A stretch of DNA of 64,000 nt, from the NCBI RefSeq assembly GCF_001905665.1, contig NZ_LIVX01000003.1, positions 195,478-259,477 of the forward strand, given 5' to 3'. The notes under the pieces were generated by a model. The model saw only the letters and a list, made by a program, of their open reading frames with translations, made no database searches and was not told where the DNA came from. Positions 1 through 8,315 of this stretch are shown here, piece by piece (within the stretch, counting starts at the first letter, position 1; each line of letters opens with the position of its first letter). Made by a program: the position numbers and the translations under genes. The stretch comes from Streptomyces sp. CB02261. GTDB lineage: Bacteria; Actinomycetota; Actinomycetes; Streptomycetales; Streptomycetaceae.

Positions 1-311
1 GTGCTCATCCCGACGACCAGGGTGCCGTCGGCGGCCTCGCGGGCGCGCCGTACGGCCTCGTGGCCCGCCTCCCATGCGGCGAGCACGGCCCGGGCGTGCG
101 GCAGCAGAGCCGTACCGACGGGGGTGAGGGCGACGCCCTGCCGGTCGCGGTCGAAGAGGGGTGCGCCGAGGAGGCGTTCCAGGGCGCGTATCTGCTTGCT
201 GAGCGCGGGCTGTGAGACGTACAGCCGCTCGGCGGCGCGGGTGAAGTGCAGCTCCTCGGCCACGGCGAGGAAGGAGCGCAGATCCCGTCCGTGGACGTCG
301 GTGATCGTCAT
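1..311 (-). CDS. LysR-family regulator, N-terminal part (cut by window edge)
   Basis: The gene starts at the ATG whose first base is 311 and runs off the left edge, so only about 103 residues are visible. They contain a LysR winged helix-turn-helix near residues 12-55, with the family pattern FTRAAERLYVSQPALSKQIR followed by ALERLLGAPLFDR. The ligand-binding half lies outside the window. The gene is divergent from the SDR oxidoreductase starting at 411. LysR proteins often control a divergent enzyme gene, so that oxidoreductase is the likely target; this is inference from position. The 99-bp gap would hold both promoters. Confidence 0.9.
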   Translation of the reverse strand, partial: MTITDVHGRDLRSFLAVAEELHFTRAAERLYVSQPALSKQIRALERLLGAPLFDRDRQGVALTPVGTALLPHARAVLAAWEAGHEAVRRAREAADGTLVVGMS

Positions 312-410
312 GCCCATGGGTTATCACGACAGGTCTTGGACGGCCAACGCCATTGCGACGCAGGCTTGTTGTGTCACGCCACGGACCACACACGACGAGG
401 GAGTACGGAC

Positions 411-1241
411 ATGGGCAAGGTCTGGCTGATCACGGGCGCCAACAGCGGTTTCGGGCGGGCGTTCACCGAGGCGGCCGTCGCGGCCGGCGACGTGGTCGTC
501 GCGGCGGCCCGCCGCGTGTCGAGCCTGGACGACCTGGTCGCCGCCCACCCGGACCAGGTGGACCCGGTCGCGCTGGACGTCACCGACACGGCGGCGGTCG
601 ACCGGGTCGTCGCGGAGGTCGTCGAGCGGCACGGGCGCGTCGACGTCCTCGTCAACAACGCGGGCCGGACGCACGTCGGTTCGGTCGAGGAGACGGACGA
701 CGCCGAGCTGCGGTCCCTCTTCGACGTGCACGTCTTCGGCCCGGCCGCCCTGACCCGCGCGGTCCTGCCCCACATGCGGGCCCGCCGCTCGGGGGCGATC
801 GTGCAGCTCAGCAGTGTCGGCGGGCAGATGTCGATGGCGGGCTTCGGCGCGTACAGCGCGACCAAGTTCGCGCTGGAGGGCATGTCGGAGGCGCTGGCGG
901 CGGAGGTCCGCCCGCTCGGCATCGACGTCCTGATCGTGGAGCCGGGCGCGTTCCGCACCAGCCTCTTCGGCAACCACAGCCTGAGCGGGGACGGCATCGC
1001 GGACTACACGGACACGGTCGGCGCGACCCGGACGTACGTGGAGACGGGCGGCGGCACGCAGGCCGGCGACCCGGCCAAGGCGGCGCAGGCGGTCCTCGCG
1101 GCCCTGGACGCGGAGGAGACCCCGCTGCGCCTCGCCCTCGGGGACGACTCGATCGACACGATCCTGGGCCACCTGGACCAGGTTCGCGCCGACCTGGCCG
1201 CCTGGGAGAAGGTCGGCCGGGACACGAAGCTGGACGGGTAG
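411..1241 (+). CDS. SDR family NAD(P)-dependent oxidoreductase
   Basis: A 276-residue classical short-chain dehydrogenase. The Rossmann glycine motif TGANSGFG is at residues 8-15, the NNAG motif near 82-85, catalytic Ser near 134-135, and YSATK gives Tyr148 and Lys152. The sequence resembles broad-specificity oxidoreductases; the substrate cannot be read from it. The ATG at 411 is chosen because GAGGGAG precedes it and the Rossmann fold begins at once; an in-frame extension to 246 would overlap the divergent LysR gene. It is probably regulated by that LysR protein. A strong hairpin follows at 1285-1322. Confidence 0.93.
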   Translation: MGKVWLITGANSGFGRAFTEAAVAAGDVVVAAARRVSSLDDLVAAHPDQVDPVALDVTDTAAVDRVVAEVVERHGRVDVLVNNAGRTHVGSVEETDDAELRSLFDVHVFGPAALTRAVLPHMRARRSGAIVQLSSVGGQMSMAGFGAYSATKFALEGMSEALAAEVRPLGIDVLIVEPGAFRTSLFGNHSLSGDGIADYTDTVGATRTYVETGGGTQAGDPAKAAQAVLAALDAEETPLRLALGDDSIDTILGHLDQVRADLAAWEKVGRDTKLDG

Positions 1242-1284
1242 GACCGGACCGGCGCGCCCGTCGGGGCGTCAGCAGGGACAGGCC

Positions 1285-1322
1285 GAGGGCCCGCACCCCG
1301 ACGAACGGGGGTGCGGGCCCTC
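1285..1322. terminator. Bidirectional hairpin terminator between SDR gene and purA
   Basis: A perfect 15-bp GC-rich stem (GAGGGCCCGCACCCC paired with its complement) surrounds an 8-nt loop. It sits between the convergent 3' ends of the oxidoreductase and purA, so it can serve both. No T-run follows, which is normal for Streptomyces. Confidence 0.8.
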
Positions 1323-1333
1323 GGGCGTACCGC

Positions 1334-2617
1334 CTACAGGAACGAGTTGATCTCGATCGTCTCCGTGCGGCCGGGGCCGACGCCGATCGCCGAGATCGGC
1401 GCGCCCGACATCTCCTCCAGCGCCTTCACGTAGGCCTGCGCGTTCTTCGGCAGGTCCGCGAAGGTCTTCGCCTTGGAGATGTCCTCGGACCAGCCCGGCA
1501 GCATCTCGTAGATCGGCTTCGCGTGGTGGAAGTCGGTCTGCGAGTACGGCAGCTCCTCGACGCGCTTGCCGTCGATCTCGTACGCGACGCAGACCGGGAT
1601 CTGCTCCCAGCCCGTCAGCACGTCGAGCTTCGTCAGGAAGAAGTCGGTCAGGCCGTTGACCCGGGTCGCGTACCGCGCGATGACCGCGTCGAACCAGCCG
1701 CAGCGACGGTCACGGCCGGTGGTGACGCCCCGCTCGCCGCCGATGCGGCGCAGCGCCTCGCCGTCCGCGTCGAACAGCTCCGTCGGGAACGGACCGGCGC
1801 CGACACGGGTCGTGTACGCCTTGAGGATGCCGATGACCCGGCTGATCTTCGTCGGGCCCACGCCGGCGCCGGTGCAGGCGCCGCCCGCGGTCGGGTTCGA
1901 GGAGGTGACGAAGGGGTACGTGCCGTGGTCTACGTCCAGGAGCGTGCCCTGGCCGCCCTCGAAGAGAACGACCTTGTCCTCGTCGAGCGCGTTGTTGAGG
2001 ATGAGGGTGGTGTCCGCGACGAACGGCTTGATCTGCTCCGCGTACTGGAGCATCTCCTCGACGATCTGCGCGGCGTCGATGGCGCGGCGGTTGTACAGCT
2101 TGGCGAGCAGCTGGTTCTTGCCCTCCAGCGCCGCCTCCACCTTCTGGGTGAGGATCGACTCGTCGTACAGGTCCTGGACGCGGATGCCGACGCGGTTGAT
2201 CTTGTCGGCGTACGTGGGACCGATGCCACGGCCCGTGGTGCCGATCTTGCGCTTGCCGAGGAACCGTTCCGTCACCTTGTCGAGGGTGACGTTGTACGGG
2301 GTGATCAGGTGAGCATTGCCGCTGATCAGGAGCTTCGACGTGTCGACGCCTCGCTCGTTCAGCCCGCTCAGCTCGGAGAGCAGGACCGCCGGGTCGACGA
2401 CGACACCGTTTCCGATCACCGGGGTACACCCCGGCGAGAGGATTCCGGAAGGGAGAAGATGCAGCGCGTACTTCTGGTCGCCGACGACGACGGTGTGGCC
2501 GGCGTTGTTGCCGCCCTGGTAACGCACTACATAGTCAACGGATCCACCGAGGAGGTCGGTGGCCTTTCCCTTGCCCTCGTCACCCCACTGAGCACCGAGC
2601 AGCACAAGTGCGGGCAC
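1334..2617 (-). CDS. purA: Adenylosuccinate synthetase
   Basis: The 427-residue product makes adenylosuccinate from IMP, aspartate and GTP, the first committed step to AMP, in the cytosol. The P-loop-like GDEGKGK motif is near residue 13, GGNNAGHT near residue 36, and the C-terminus ends with [12 protein letters not shown]. Length is standard for bacterial PurA. The start is GTG at 2617, preceded by GGAAGGGG. It is transcribed alone, divergent from the lipid-kinase-like gene at 2760. Confidence 0.98.
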   Translation of the reverse strand: MPALVLLGAQWGDEGKGKATDLLGGSVDYVVRYQGGNNAGHTVVVGDQKYALHLLPSGILSPGCTPVIGNGVVVDPAVLLSELSGLNERGVDTSKLLISGNAHLITPYNVTLDKVTERFLGKRKIGTTGRGIGPTYADKINRVGIRVQDLYDESILTQKVEAALEGKNQLLAKLYNRRAIDAAQIVEEMLQYAEQIKPFVADTTLILNNALDEDKVVLFEGGQGTLLDVDHGTYPFVTSSNPTAGGACTGAGVGPTKISRVIGILKAYTTRVGAGPFPTELFDADGEALRRIGGERGVTTGRDRRCGWFDAVIARYATRVNGLTDFFLTKLDVLTGWEQIPVCVAYEIDGKRVEELPYSQTDFHHAKPIYEMLPGWSEDISKAKTFADLPKNAQAYVKALEEMSGAPISAIGVGPGRTETIEINSFL

Positions 2618-2759
2618 AGGCGTACACCCCTTCCGGGTGGGGCATGTCCAAGGTCAGGGGCATACGCCGCCTCACCGGTGTGCCCCGGAATAGACGAAGC
2701 CCCTGGCGCAATAGCGCAAGGGGCTCTTGCACAAAGATGCTACCCGAGGAAGGACCGAG

Positions 2760-3716
2760 GTGTCGGATCACGACCAGCTGCTGGTCATCGTCGACCCGGT
2801 CGCCCGCCGAAGTGACGGCGAGTCCGTACGGATCGCGAAGGATGTGCTGTCCGCGGGCGCGGAGGCGAAGATCTGCCTGCCGGGCACTCCGGAGGAATTC
2901 TCCCGGGCCCTGGCCCGGAGGGGTTCCCGGCGCCTCGTGGTGCTCGGGGACGACCGTGCCCTGCTGCGGACGGTGGCGCTCCTCCACCGGGACCGGGAGC
3001 TGTCCGGGGCCGCCCTCTCCCTCGTCCCGATCGGGCCTCCCGACGCCCTGGAAATCGCCCACGCCCTCGGCGTGCCGCGCTCCACCCCGGCGGCGGCCCG
3101 TGCGGTCCTCGACGGGGCGGCTCGGCCGCTGGACCTGCTCGTCGACGACAGCGACGGGGTCGTCCTCGGCGACCTCCTGGTGCCCGCCGCCCCCGCGCCG
3201 TCCTCGGCGGCCCCGTCCGTCTGGGGCACCTGCCGCTCCCTGGTCCGCACCCTGGTCCGCCCGGCCCCTGCGGGTCTCGTCGGCCGCACCCACCGGCTGC
3301 GGGTGGAGGCGGACGGGGTGCTGCTCAGCGATGTCGGCACCCCGCTGGAGAGCCTGACGGTCCGCTCGGTCGCCGGAACGGCCGAGGTGACCGTCCGCCC
3401 CTGGTCCGCCCCGGCCCGGCAGGCCACGGCCGACGTCCTCACGGTCTCGGGCCCGGACTTCCGCTACCGCGCGGACGGCCGCCTCACGGGCCCGGTCCGC
3501 CGCCGGACGTGGACGGTCAGGGCGGGGGCGTGGGGACTCGTCCTGCCCCGGGACACGGCGGCCGAGCGGCGGGAGGCCCCGGCCGTCCTGCGGGAGACTG
3601 CAGCCGGCCTGAGGGAGACTCCGGCCGGTCGGCGGGAGTCTCCGGCCGGTCGGCGGGAGTCTCCGGCCGGTCGGCGGGACGGCCGGCCTCAGGAGTCGGG
3701 TCGCGAGGCCTCGTAG
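2760..3716 (+). CDS. Degenerate diacylglycerol/sphingosine-kinase-like protein with C-terminal heptapeptide repeats
   Basis: A 318-residue protein. Its N-terminal half aligns by eye with the DAGK_cat / NAD-kinase-like fold: LLVIVDPVARRSDG at the start, then a Rossmann-like segment. The catalytic GGDGT loop reads LGDDR here, and the usual PxGTxND segment reads PIGPPDALEI, so catalysis is doubtful. A beta-rich C-terminal half follows. The last about 45 residues are six heptapeptides of type AGRRESP. GTG at 2760 is preferred because GAGGAAGGA lies 4-10 bases upstream; a TTG at 2727 is in frame but has no ribosome site. Family assignment is moderate; an unrelated actinobacterial protein is possible. 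Confidence 0.75.
   Translation: MSDHDQLLVIVDPVARRSDGESVRIAKDVLSAGAEAKICLPGTPEEFSRALARRGSRRLVVLGDDRALLRTVALLHRDRELSGAALSLVPIGPPDALEIAHALGVPRSTPAAARAVLDGAARPLDLLVDDSDGVVLGDLLVPAAPAPSSAAPSVWGTCRSLVRTLVRPAPAGLVGRTHRLRVEADGVLLSDVGTPLESLTVRSVAGTAEVTVRPWSAPARQATADVLTVSGPDFRYRADGRLTGPVRRRTWTVRAGAWGLVLPRDTAAERREAPAVLRETAAGLRETPAGRRESPAGRRESPAGRRDGRPQESGREAS
3561..3686 (+). repeat. Six tandem 21-bp repeats encoding heptapeptides
   Basis: Six consecutive 21-bp units end the kinase-like gene. Units 4 and 5 (3624-3644, 3645-3665) are identical; the outer ones have diverged. They encode AERREAP, AVLRETA, AGLRETP, AGRRESP, AGRRESP and AGRRDGR. The identical central units point to recent slippage or unequal exchange, so copy number may vary between strains. 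Confidence 0.93.
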
Positions 3717-3819
3717 GCGGGGGCCTCTGCCTGGGGCTCGGAGGGTCTGACCACGACGGGCCAGGTGGGGCCAGGCCGCCGGGACCCGCTGACGTGATGT
3801 TCCTGCACGACGGAGGTGC

Positions 3820-3999
3820 TCACGTCGGAAGCGAGACGATCCGCCACGCGACCATGCCGGCGGCTCCGGTCGCCGGGGTGATGTCGATCGGCAGCTGCGC
3901 CGACGCCTTCTCGACGCGCCGCGACGCCGGTACCCCGTCGCACGGCACGGTCTGCGGGCCCTTGTCCGCGACGACGACCTTCACGGTCCCCGTGCCGTC
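3820..3999 (-). pseudogene. 3' remnant of an unidentified secreted-protein-like gene
   Basis: Directly after the P450 TGA, in the same frame, 59 codons run to a stop at 3820-3822. They read like real protein: a VKVVVADKGPQTVPCDG stretch, then IDITPATGAAGMVAW before the end. Codon bias matches the genes around it. No start codon or ribosome site serves it, and the sequence looks like the C-terminal end of a lipoprotein or secreted protein whose 5' part has been lost. The parent family is unknown to me. It could instead be chance coding-like sequence. Confidence 0.4.
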
Positions 4000-5196
4000 T
4001 CACACCTCCACGAGCAGCTCTTCGAAGCCGCGGATCACATAGCCCGGCTTCCACGTCGGTTCGGCCGTGAGGCGCAGGGTCGGGGCCTGGCGCAGGAGCT
4101 CGGCGAACACAGCGGTCAGTTCGAGGCGGGCGAGGGGGGCGCCGAGGCAGTAGTGGATGCCGGCGCCGAAGGTGACGTGGGGGTTGTCGGTGCGGGTGAG
4201 GTCGAGGGTGTCGGCGGTGGGTCCGAAGCGGGCCGGGTCGCGGTTGGCGGAGCCGAAGAGCAGGGCGACCTCGGAGCCGCGCGGGATGGTCACACCGCCG
4301 AGCTCGATGTCGTCGAGGACCCAGCGTTCGAACATCTGGAGCGGGGTGTCGTAGCGCAGAAGTTCTTCCACAGCTGTGGACAACTTTTCGGGATCCGGGC
4401 GGACGCCCTCCCTCAGGAGCGTCCACCAGCCGTTGACCGTGGTGTTCACGGTGGCCTCGTGGCCCGCGTTCAGCAGGAGCACACAGGTGGAGATCATCTC
4501 CTGTTCGGTCAGCTCCTCCACCGCGATCAGGGACGAGATCAGGTCGTCCCCCGGCTCCCGGCGCCGCCGCGCGATCAGCTCCCGCAGATAGTCCGAGAAC
4601 TCGATCGAGGCCACGACGGCCCGCCGGGCCGCCTCCTCCGACGGGTTCAGCTCGAACATGCCGCAGATCGCCGCCGACCAGGGCCGAAGCCGCCCCCGCT
4701 CCTCGTCCTCCTCCGGCACGCCGAGCATCTCGGCGATCACCGCCACGGGGAGGGGCTCGGCGACCGACGCGAGCAGATCGCCGCCGCCCGCCGCGACCAG
4801 GTCACCGACCAGACCGGCGGCGAGCCGCCGTACCGTCGGCACCAGGTTCTCCACCGTCCTCGGCGTGAACGCCTTCGAGACGAGCCGCCGGATCCGGGCG
4901 TGGTCGGCCGCCTCCAGATCCAGCAGCCCGTGGTCGTTGAGCGTGTGGAACGGCTCGTGCGCGGCGTCCGGCGGCTCCTGCCCGAACTCCTCGTGGGTGA
5001 AGCGGTGGGTGTACGTCCGCCCGAGCCGCCGGTCCCTGAGGAGCGCCGACACGTCCTCGTGGTGCGGGATCAGCCACTGCCGGGTGGGCGCGAACCAGTG
5101 CGCGCGGCCGGTGGCGCGGAGCCGGGCGTACGCGGGGTACGGATCGGCGACGAAATCGGCGGACCAGGGGTCGAAGGCGGCGTCAGCGGCATCCAT
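4000..5196 (-). CDS. Cytochrome P450
   Basis: A 398-residue soluble bacterial P450, a heme monooxygenase. The I-helix oxygen-binding motif appears as LLNAGHEAT, the K-helix ExxR as EELLR, and the heme ligand is Cys350 in FGAGIHYCLGAPLA. The sequence resembles the CYP105/CYP107 group common in Streptomyces. No ferredoxin or reductase gene is adjacent, so redox partners must come from elsewhere, and the substrate is unknown. The ATG at 5196 gives a standard N-terminus. The gene lies 60 bp downstream of the two-component pair and may be read from it. Confidence 0.96.
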   Translation of the reverse strand: MDAADAAFDPWSADFVADPYPAYARLRATGRAHWFAPTRQWLIPHHEDVSALLRDRRLGRTYTHRFTHEEFGQEPPDAAHEPFHTLNDHGLLDLEAADHARIRRLVSKAFTPRTVENLVPTVRRLAAGLVGDLVAAGGGDLLASVAEPLPVAVIAEMLGVPEEDEERGRLRPWSAAICGMFELNPSEEAARRAVVASIEFSDYLRELIARRRREPGDDLISSLIAVEELTEQEMISTCVLLLNAGHEATVNTTVNGWWTLLREGVRPDPEKLSTAVEELLRYDTPLQMFERWVLDDIELGGVTIPRGSEVALLFGSANRDPARFGPTADTLDLTRTDNPHVTFGAGIHYCLGAPLARLELTAVFAELLRQAPTLRLTAEPTWKPGYVIRGFEELLVEV

Positions 5197-5220
5197 GCCC
5201 GGACGCTACCCCCCACGGTC

Positions 5221-5272
5221 GCCGTCAGCCGCCGACCCGTCCCGCGACGAAGGCCGTCAGCCGCCGACCCGT
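5221..5272. repeat. 20-bp direct repeat duplicating the 3' end of the response-regulator gene
   Basis: GCCGTCAGCCGCCGACCCGT occurs at 5221-5240 and again at 5253-5272, a period of 32 bp. The right copy holds the stop codon and last codons of the response regulator; the left copy lies beyond the stop. It looks like a small tandem duplication of the gene end. Confidence 0.9.
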
Positions 5273-5919
5273 ACCAGGCCCGCCTCGTACGCGAACACCG
5301 CCGCCTGGGTCCGGTCCCGCAGCGCCAGCTTCACCAGGATCCGGCTCACATGCGTCTTGATCGTGGACTCGGCGACGACGAGATGGTCGGCGATCTCGGC
5401 GTTCGACAGGCCCTGCGCGATGAGGACGAGCACCTCCGTCTCCCGCTCCGTCAGCTCCCCGATCCGGGCCATCGCCGGCGGTCGCGGCGAGCCGCCCGGC
5501 GCCTTCGCGAACTCGGTGATCAGCCGCCTCGTGACGGTCGGCGCGAGCAGCGCCTCGCCGGCCGCGACGACCCGGACGCCCTCCGCGAGCTGCCGGGCCG
5601 AGGCGTCCTTGAGCAGGAAGCCGGACGCCCCGGCGCGCAGCGCCTGGTACACGTACTCGTCCAGGTCGAAGGTGGTCAGGACGAGCACCTTCGCGTCGGC
5701 GTCGGCGGCGACGATCTCCCGGGTGGCGTCGATGCCGTTCAGCTCGGGCATGCGGATGTCCATGAGGACCACGTCCGGACGGAGGGCCGCGACCTGCGCG
5801 ACGGCCTCCCGGCCGTTGACGGCCTCCCCGACGACCTCGATGTCCGGCATCGCGCCGAGCAGCACCGAGAAGCCCTCGCGGACCATGATCTGGTCGTCGA
5901 CGATCAGTACGCGGATCAC
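5257..5919 (-). CDS. NarL/FixJ-family response regulator
   Basis: A 220-residue DNA-binding response regulator. The receiver domain is at residues 1-120, with acidic pocket Asp8/Asp9, phospho-acceptor Asp54 in VVLMDIRMPE and the conserved Lys in LLKDA. A LuxR-type helix-turn-helix follows at about 150-210 (LTERETEVLVLIAQGLSNAEIA). Its ATG overlaps the stop of the upstream kinase gene in an ATGA, so the pair is translationally coupled. It should be phosphorylated by that kinase. The regulated genes are unknown; the downstream P450 is a possible target. Confidence 0.97.
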   Translation of the reverse strand: MIRVLIVDDQIMVREGFSVLLGAMPDIEVVGEAVNGREAVAQVAALRPDVVLMDIRMPELNGIDATREIVAADADAKVLVLTTFDLDEYVYQALRAGASGFLLKDASARQLAEGVRVVAAGEALLAPTVTRRLITEFAKAPGGSPRPPAMARIGELTERETEVLVLIAQGLSNAEIADHLVVAESTIKTHVSRILVKLALRDRTQAAVFAYEAGLVRVGG

Positions 5920-7232
5920 TGCGCGGCCTCCTCACGGCTGACCGGGATGAACGCCGCGACCTCGTAGCCGCCGTCCGGGGTGTCCTCGGCCGTCATGTCC
6001 CCGCCCAGCATCGTCACCCGCTCCCGCATGCCGGTGATGCCGTGCCCGGCGCCCGGCGAGGGCTTCACGAGCCCGCGCGCCGGGCCGTTGGCGATCCGCA
6101 GCCCGAGGCCGCCGAGGACGTAGCTGACCTCGACCTTCGCCGCGGCTCCCGGTGCGTGCCGCAGCACGTTCGACAGGGCCTCCTGGACGATCCGGTACGC
6201 CGAGAGCTCCACGCCCTGCGGCAGCTCCCGCACCGCGCCGGTGACCGTCTTCTCGACGTCGAGCCCGGCCTCGGCGACGTTGCGGACGAGGGCGTCCAGG
6301 TCGCCGAGGGTCGGCTGCGGGGCGTCGGGGGCCTCGTAGTCCTCGGCGCGTACGACACCGAGGATGCGGCGCAGCTCGGTCAGCGCGGCGACCGCGTTCT
6401 CGCGGATCGTGCGGAAGGCCTGCTCCAGCTCCGGCGGCGGGTTCTCGACCCGGTACGGGGCGGCCTCCGCCTGGATGGCGACCACCGACATGTGGTGGGC
6501 GACGACGTCGTGCAGCTCGCGGGCGATGGTGGTGCGCTCCTCCAGGACGGTCCGCTTGGAACGCTCCTCGGCGGTGACGCTCTGCTGGGCGGTGACCTCG
6601 CGGGTCGCCTGGCGGCGGACCTGGATCACGGTGACGGTGAGCAGCGCGAGGGCCGCGACGAACAGCAGCGGGACGGAGTCGGAGCTGCGCCCCACGCCGA
6701 GGAACATCTCGGCGAACAGGGCGTAGGCCGCCGTCCCGGCCCACATCCACCCGGCGGCACGGGGTCCGGTGCGGGCGGCGACGACGGTGAGGACGACCAG
6801 GTGGGCGGCGAACGAGTTGTCCGCCCAGGGCCAGCCGCTCCAGTATCCGCCGCCGAGGACGGCGATGAACGGCGTGGAGGCGAGCGAGGCCCAGTAGGCG
6901 AAGACGGGCCTGATCAGGGTGGCGAGCACGATCGCGGGCGGCACCCAGGCGAAGACGAAGGCCGCCGCTCCGAAGCCGCTGTCGACCCGGTCGTATCCGA
7001 TCAGGAAGATCACGAAGGCGCAGAAGGCGACGGTCGCGTGCGGGAGCAGGCCGAGGTAGAGGCGTATCCGCTCCGGCAGGCGTCGGACGCGCCCGTTGTT
7101 CACGTCCATCCGCGGCAGCGGCCGGTAGGCGAAGGCGTCGTGGAAGAGTTCCTGGCGCAGCCCCCCGAGGGCCACCTGCACCAGGCGGAACTCGGGGCTG
7201 CGGCTCGTCTCGGTGGGCTGTGTCTGAGTCAC
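5916..7232 (-). CDS. Membrane sensor histidine kinase (HisKA_3 type)
   Basis: A 438-residue kinase. The N-terminal part carries about six hydrophobic segments between residues 50 and 205 with no large extracellular domain. The dimerisation/phospho-acceptor region follows with His241 in ARELHDVVAHH. The ATPase domain shows an N-box in RIVQEALSNVLRHA and a G-box in GHGITGMRERVTMLGG. GTG at 7232 is chosen because residues upstream of it in the open frame do not look coding and would overlap the hydrolase gene; no good ribosome site is visible. It is coupled to the response regulator by a 4-bp overlap. The signal is unknown. Confidence 0.92.
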   Translation of the reverse strand: MTQTQPTETSRSPEFRLVQVALGGLRQELFHDAFAYRPLPRMDVNNGRVRRLPERIRLYLGLLPHATVAFCAFVIFLIGYDRVDSGFGAAAFVFAWVPPAIVLATLIRPVFAYWASLASTPFIAVLGGGYWSGWPWADNSFAAHLVVLTVVAARTGPRAAGWMWAGTAAYALFAEMFLGVGRSSDSVPLLFVAALALLTVTVIQVRRQATREVTAQQSVTAEERSKRTVLEERTTIARELHDVVAHHMSVVAIQAEAAPYRVENPPPELEQAFRTIRENAVAALTELRRILGVVRAEDYEAPDAPQPTLGDLDALVRNVAEAGLDVEKTVTGAVRELPQGVELSAYRIVQEALSNVLRHAPGAAAKVEVSYVLGGLGLRIANGPARGLVKPSPGAGHGITGMRERVTMLGGDMTAEDTPDGGYEVAAFIPVSREEAAQ

Positions 7233-7342
7233 ACCCAGAACGGTACGGGGGGCGCGGGCCGGGGTCGTCCGGCTCTGTACGGATCCTCCGGGCTCCCCCT
7301 TGAGAACTACGGGGTCCCCCGCGCGCCCGTCGGGACCCCGCG

Positions 7343-8212
7343 TCACCAGGCCAGCTGGGCGATCTCCTCCGCCACCACCGCGCACGCGTCCGCCGACGGG
7401 TCGATCAGGGGGAAGTGGCCGACCTCTTCGAGGAGGGTGAGGCCCACCGTCTCGCCGGCCTTCGCGGCGGCCTCGGCGTAGGCGTCGGCGACCTGGTACG
7501 GCACGTCGACGTCCTCGCGGCCCTGGACGACCGTCGTCGCGATCCCGGTCGGGAGCAGGGCGGAGGGGTCGGTGTACGCCGAGCGTTCCTCGTACGGGGA
7601 CGGGCCGCCGAGCAGCTCGGTGACGGCGCCGCCGCAGACGCCCAGCTCGACGGCGCGCCCGAAGTGGGCGATCGGGGCGAGGGCGACGACGCCGCGCAGC
7701 GGGGGCGGGGCGGGCAGGCGCCACGGGGAGCCGGCGGGCAGCACGTGCCGGGCGGCGGCCCAGAGGGCGAGCTGGCCGCCCGCCGAGTGCCCGGTGAGCA
7801 CGATCCGGCCGGTGTCGGCCTGCGGCAGGTGCGCGGCGGCCAGGTCCGGGACCGCGTCGAGCGCGGCGGCCACGTCGTCGAAGGTCTCCGGCCAGCGCCC
7901 GGCGACCGGGGCGGCGCCGCCCTGCCGGGGGATGTCGCTGCCGCGCCGGTACTCGACGTTCGCCACGGCGAAGCCCCGGCGGGCGAGGAAGTCCACGAAC
8001 GGGGTCAGATGCCGCCGGTCGTAGGGGGCCCGCCAGGCGCCGCCGTGCAGGGCGACGACGAGCGGTGCCCGGGTCGCTCCGCCGCGCGGCGCGTAGAAGT
8101 CGATCACCTGGTCCGGGTGCTCGCCGTACGCGGCGGAGGCGTCGGGGGCGACGGCCGGGTGCGAGAACGCGGACGCCTCTTCGGCGGCACCGCGCGCGGC
8201 GGGATCCGGCAT
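7343..8212 (-). CDS. Alpha/beta hydrolase, probable kynurenine formamidase
   Basis: A 289-residue alpha/beta hydrolase of the BD-FAE/esterase type. The oxyanion-hole motif HGGAW is near residue 55, the nucleophile Ser143 lies in GHSAGG, and likely acid and base are Asp234 (GREDVDVP) and His266 (EVGHFPLIDP). It lies downstream of kynureninase and tryptophan 2,3-dioxygenase on the same strand. N-formylkynurenine hydrolysis is the one step those two lack, and alpha/beta hydrolases of this type act as arylformamidases. The assignment is by context; a general carboxylesterase remains possible. Confidence 0.8.
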   Translation of the reverse strand: MPDPAARGAAEEASAFSHPAVAPDASAAYGEHPDQVIDFYAPRGGATRAPLVVALHGGAWRAPYDRRHLTPFVDFLARRGFAVANVEYRRGSDIPRQGGAAPVAGRWPETFDDVAAALDAVPDLAAAHLPQADTGRIVLTGHSAGGQLALWAAARHVLPAGSPWRLPAPPPLRGVVALAPIAHFGRAVELGVCGGAVTELLGGPSPYEERSAYTDPSALLPTGIATTVVQGREDVDVPYQVADAYAEAAAKAGETVGLTLLEEVGHFPLIDPSADACAVVAEEIAQLAW

Positions 8213-8315
8213 GCTGTTCCAACCTCTCGGATACGCGGCCGAATTGGCCTGACCTGCGGGGACGGTACCAGGACCGGAGCCCCCGCAGATCAGGCGATCA
8301 TCGGACCGTCACACC

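Noticed and set aside
353..2815. Very long open frames antisense to or overlapping known genes (for example 820 codons here, others over clpB, dnaK and the Fe-S oxidoreductase)
   Set aside because: They are the usual by-product of GC-rich codon bias: low-complexity Arg/Gly/Ala/Pro sequence, no ribosome sites, and a well-supported gene on another frame.
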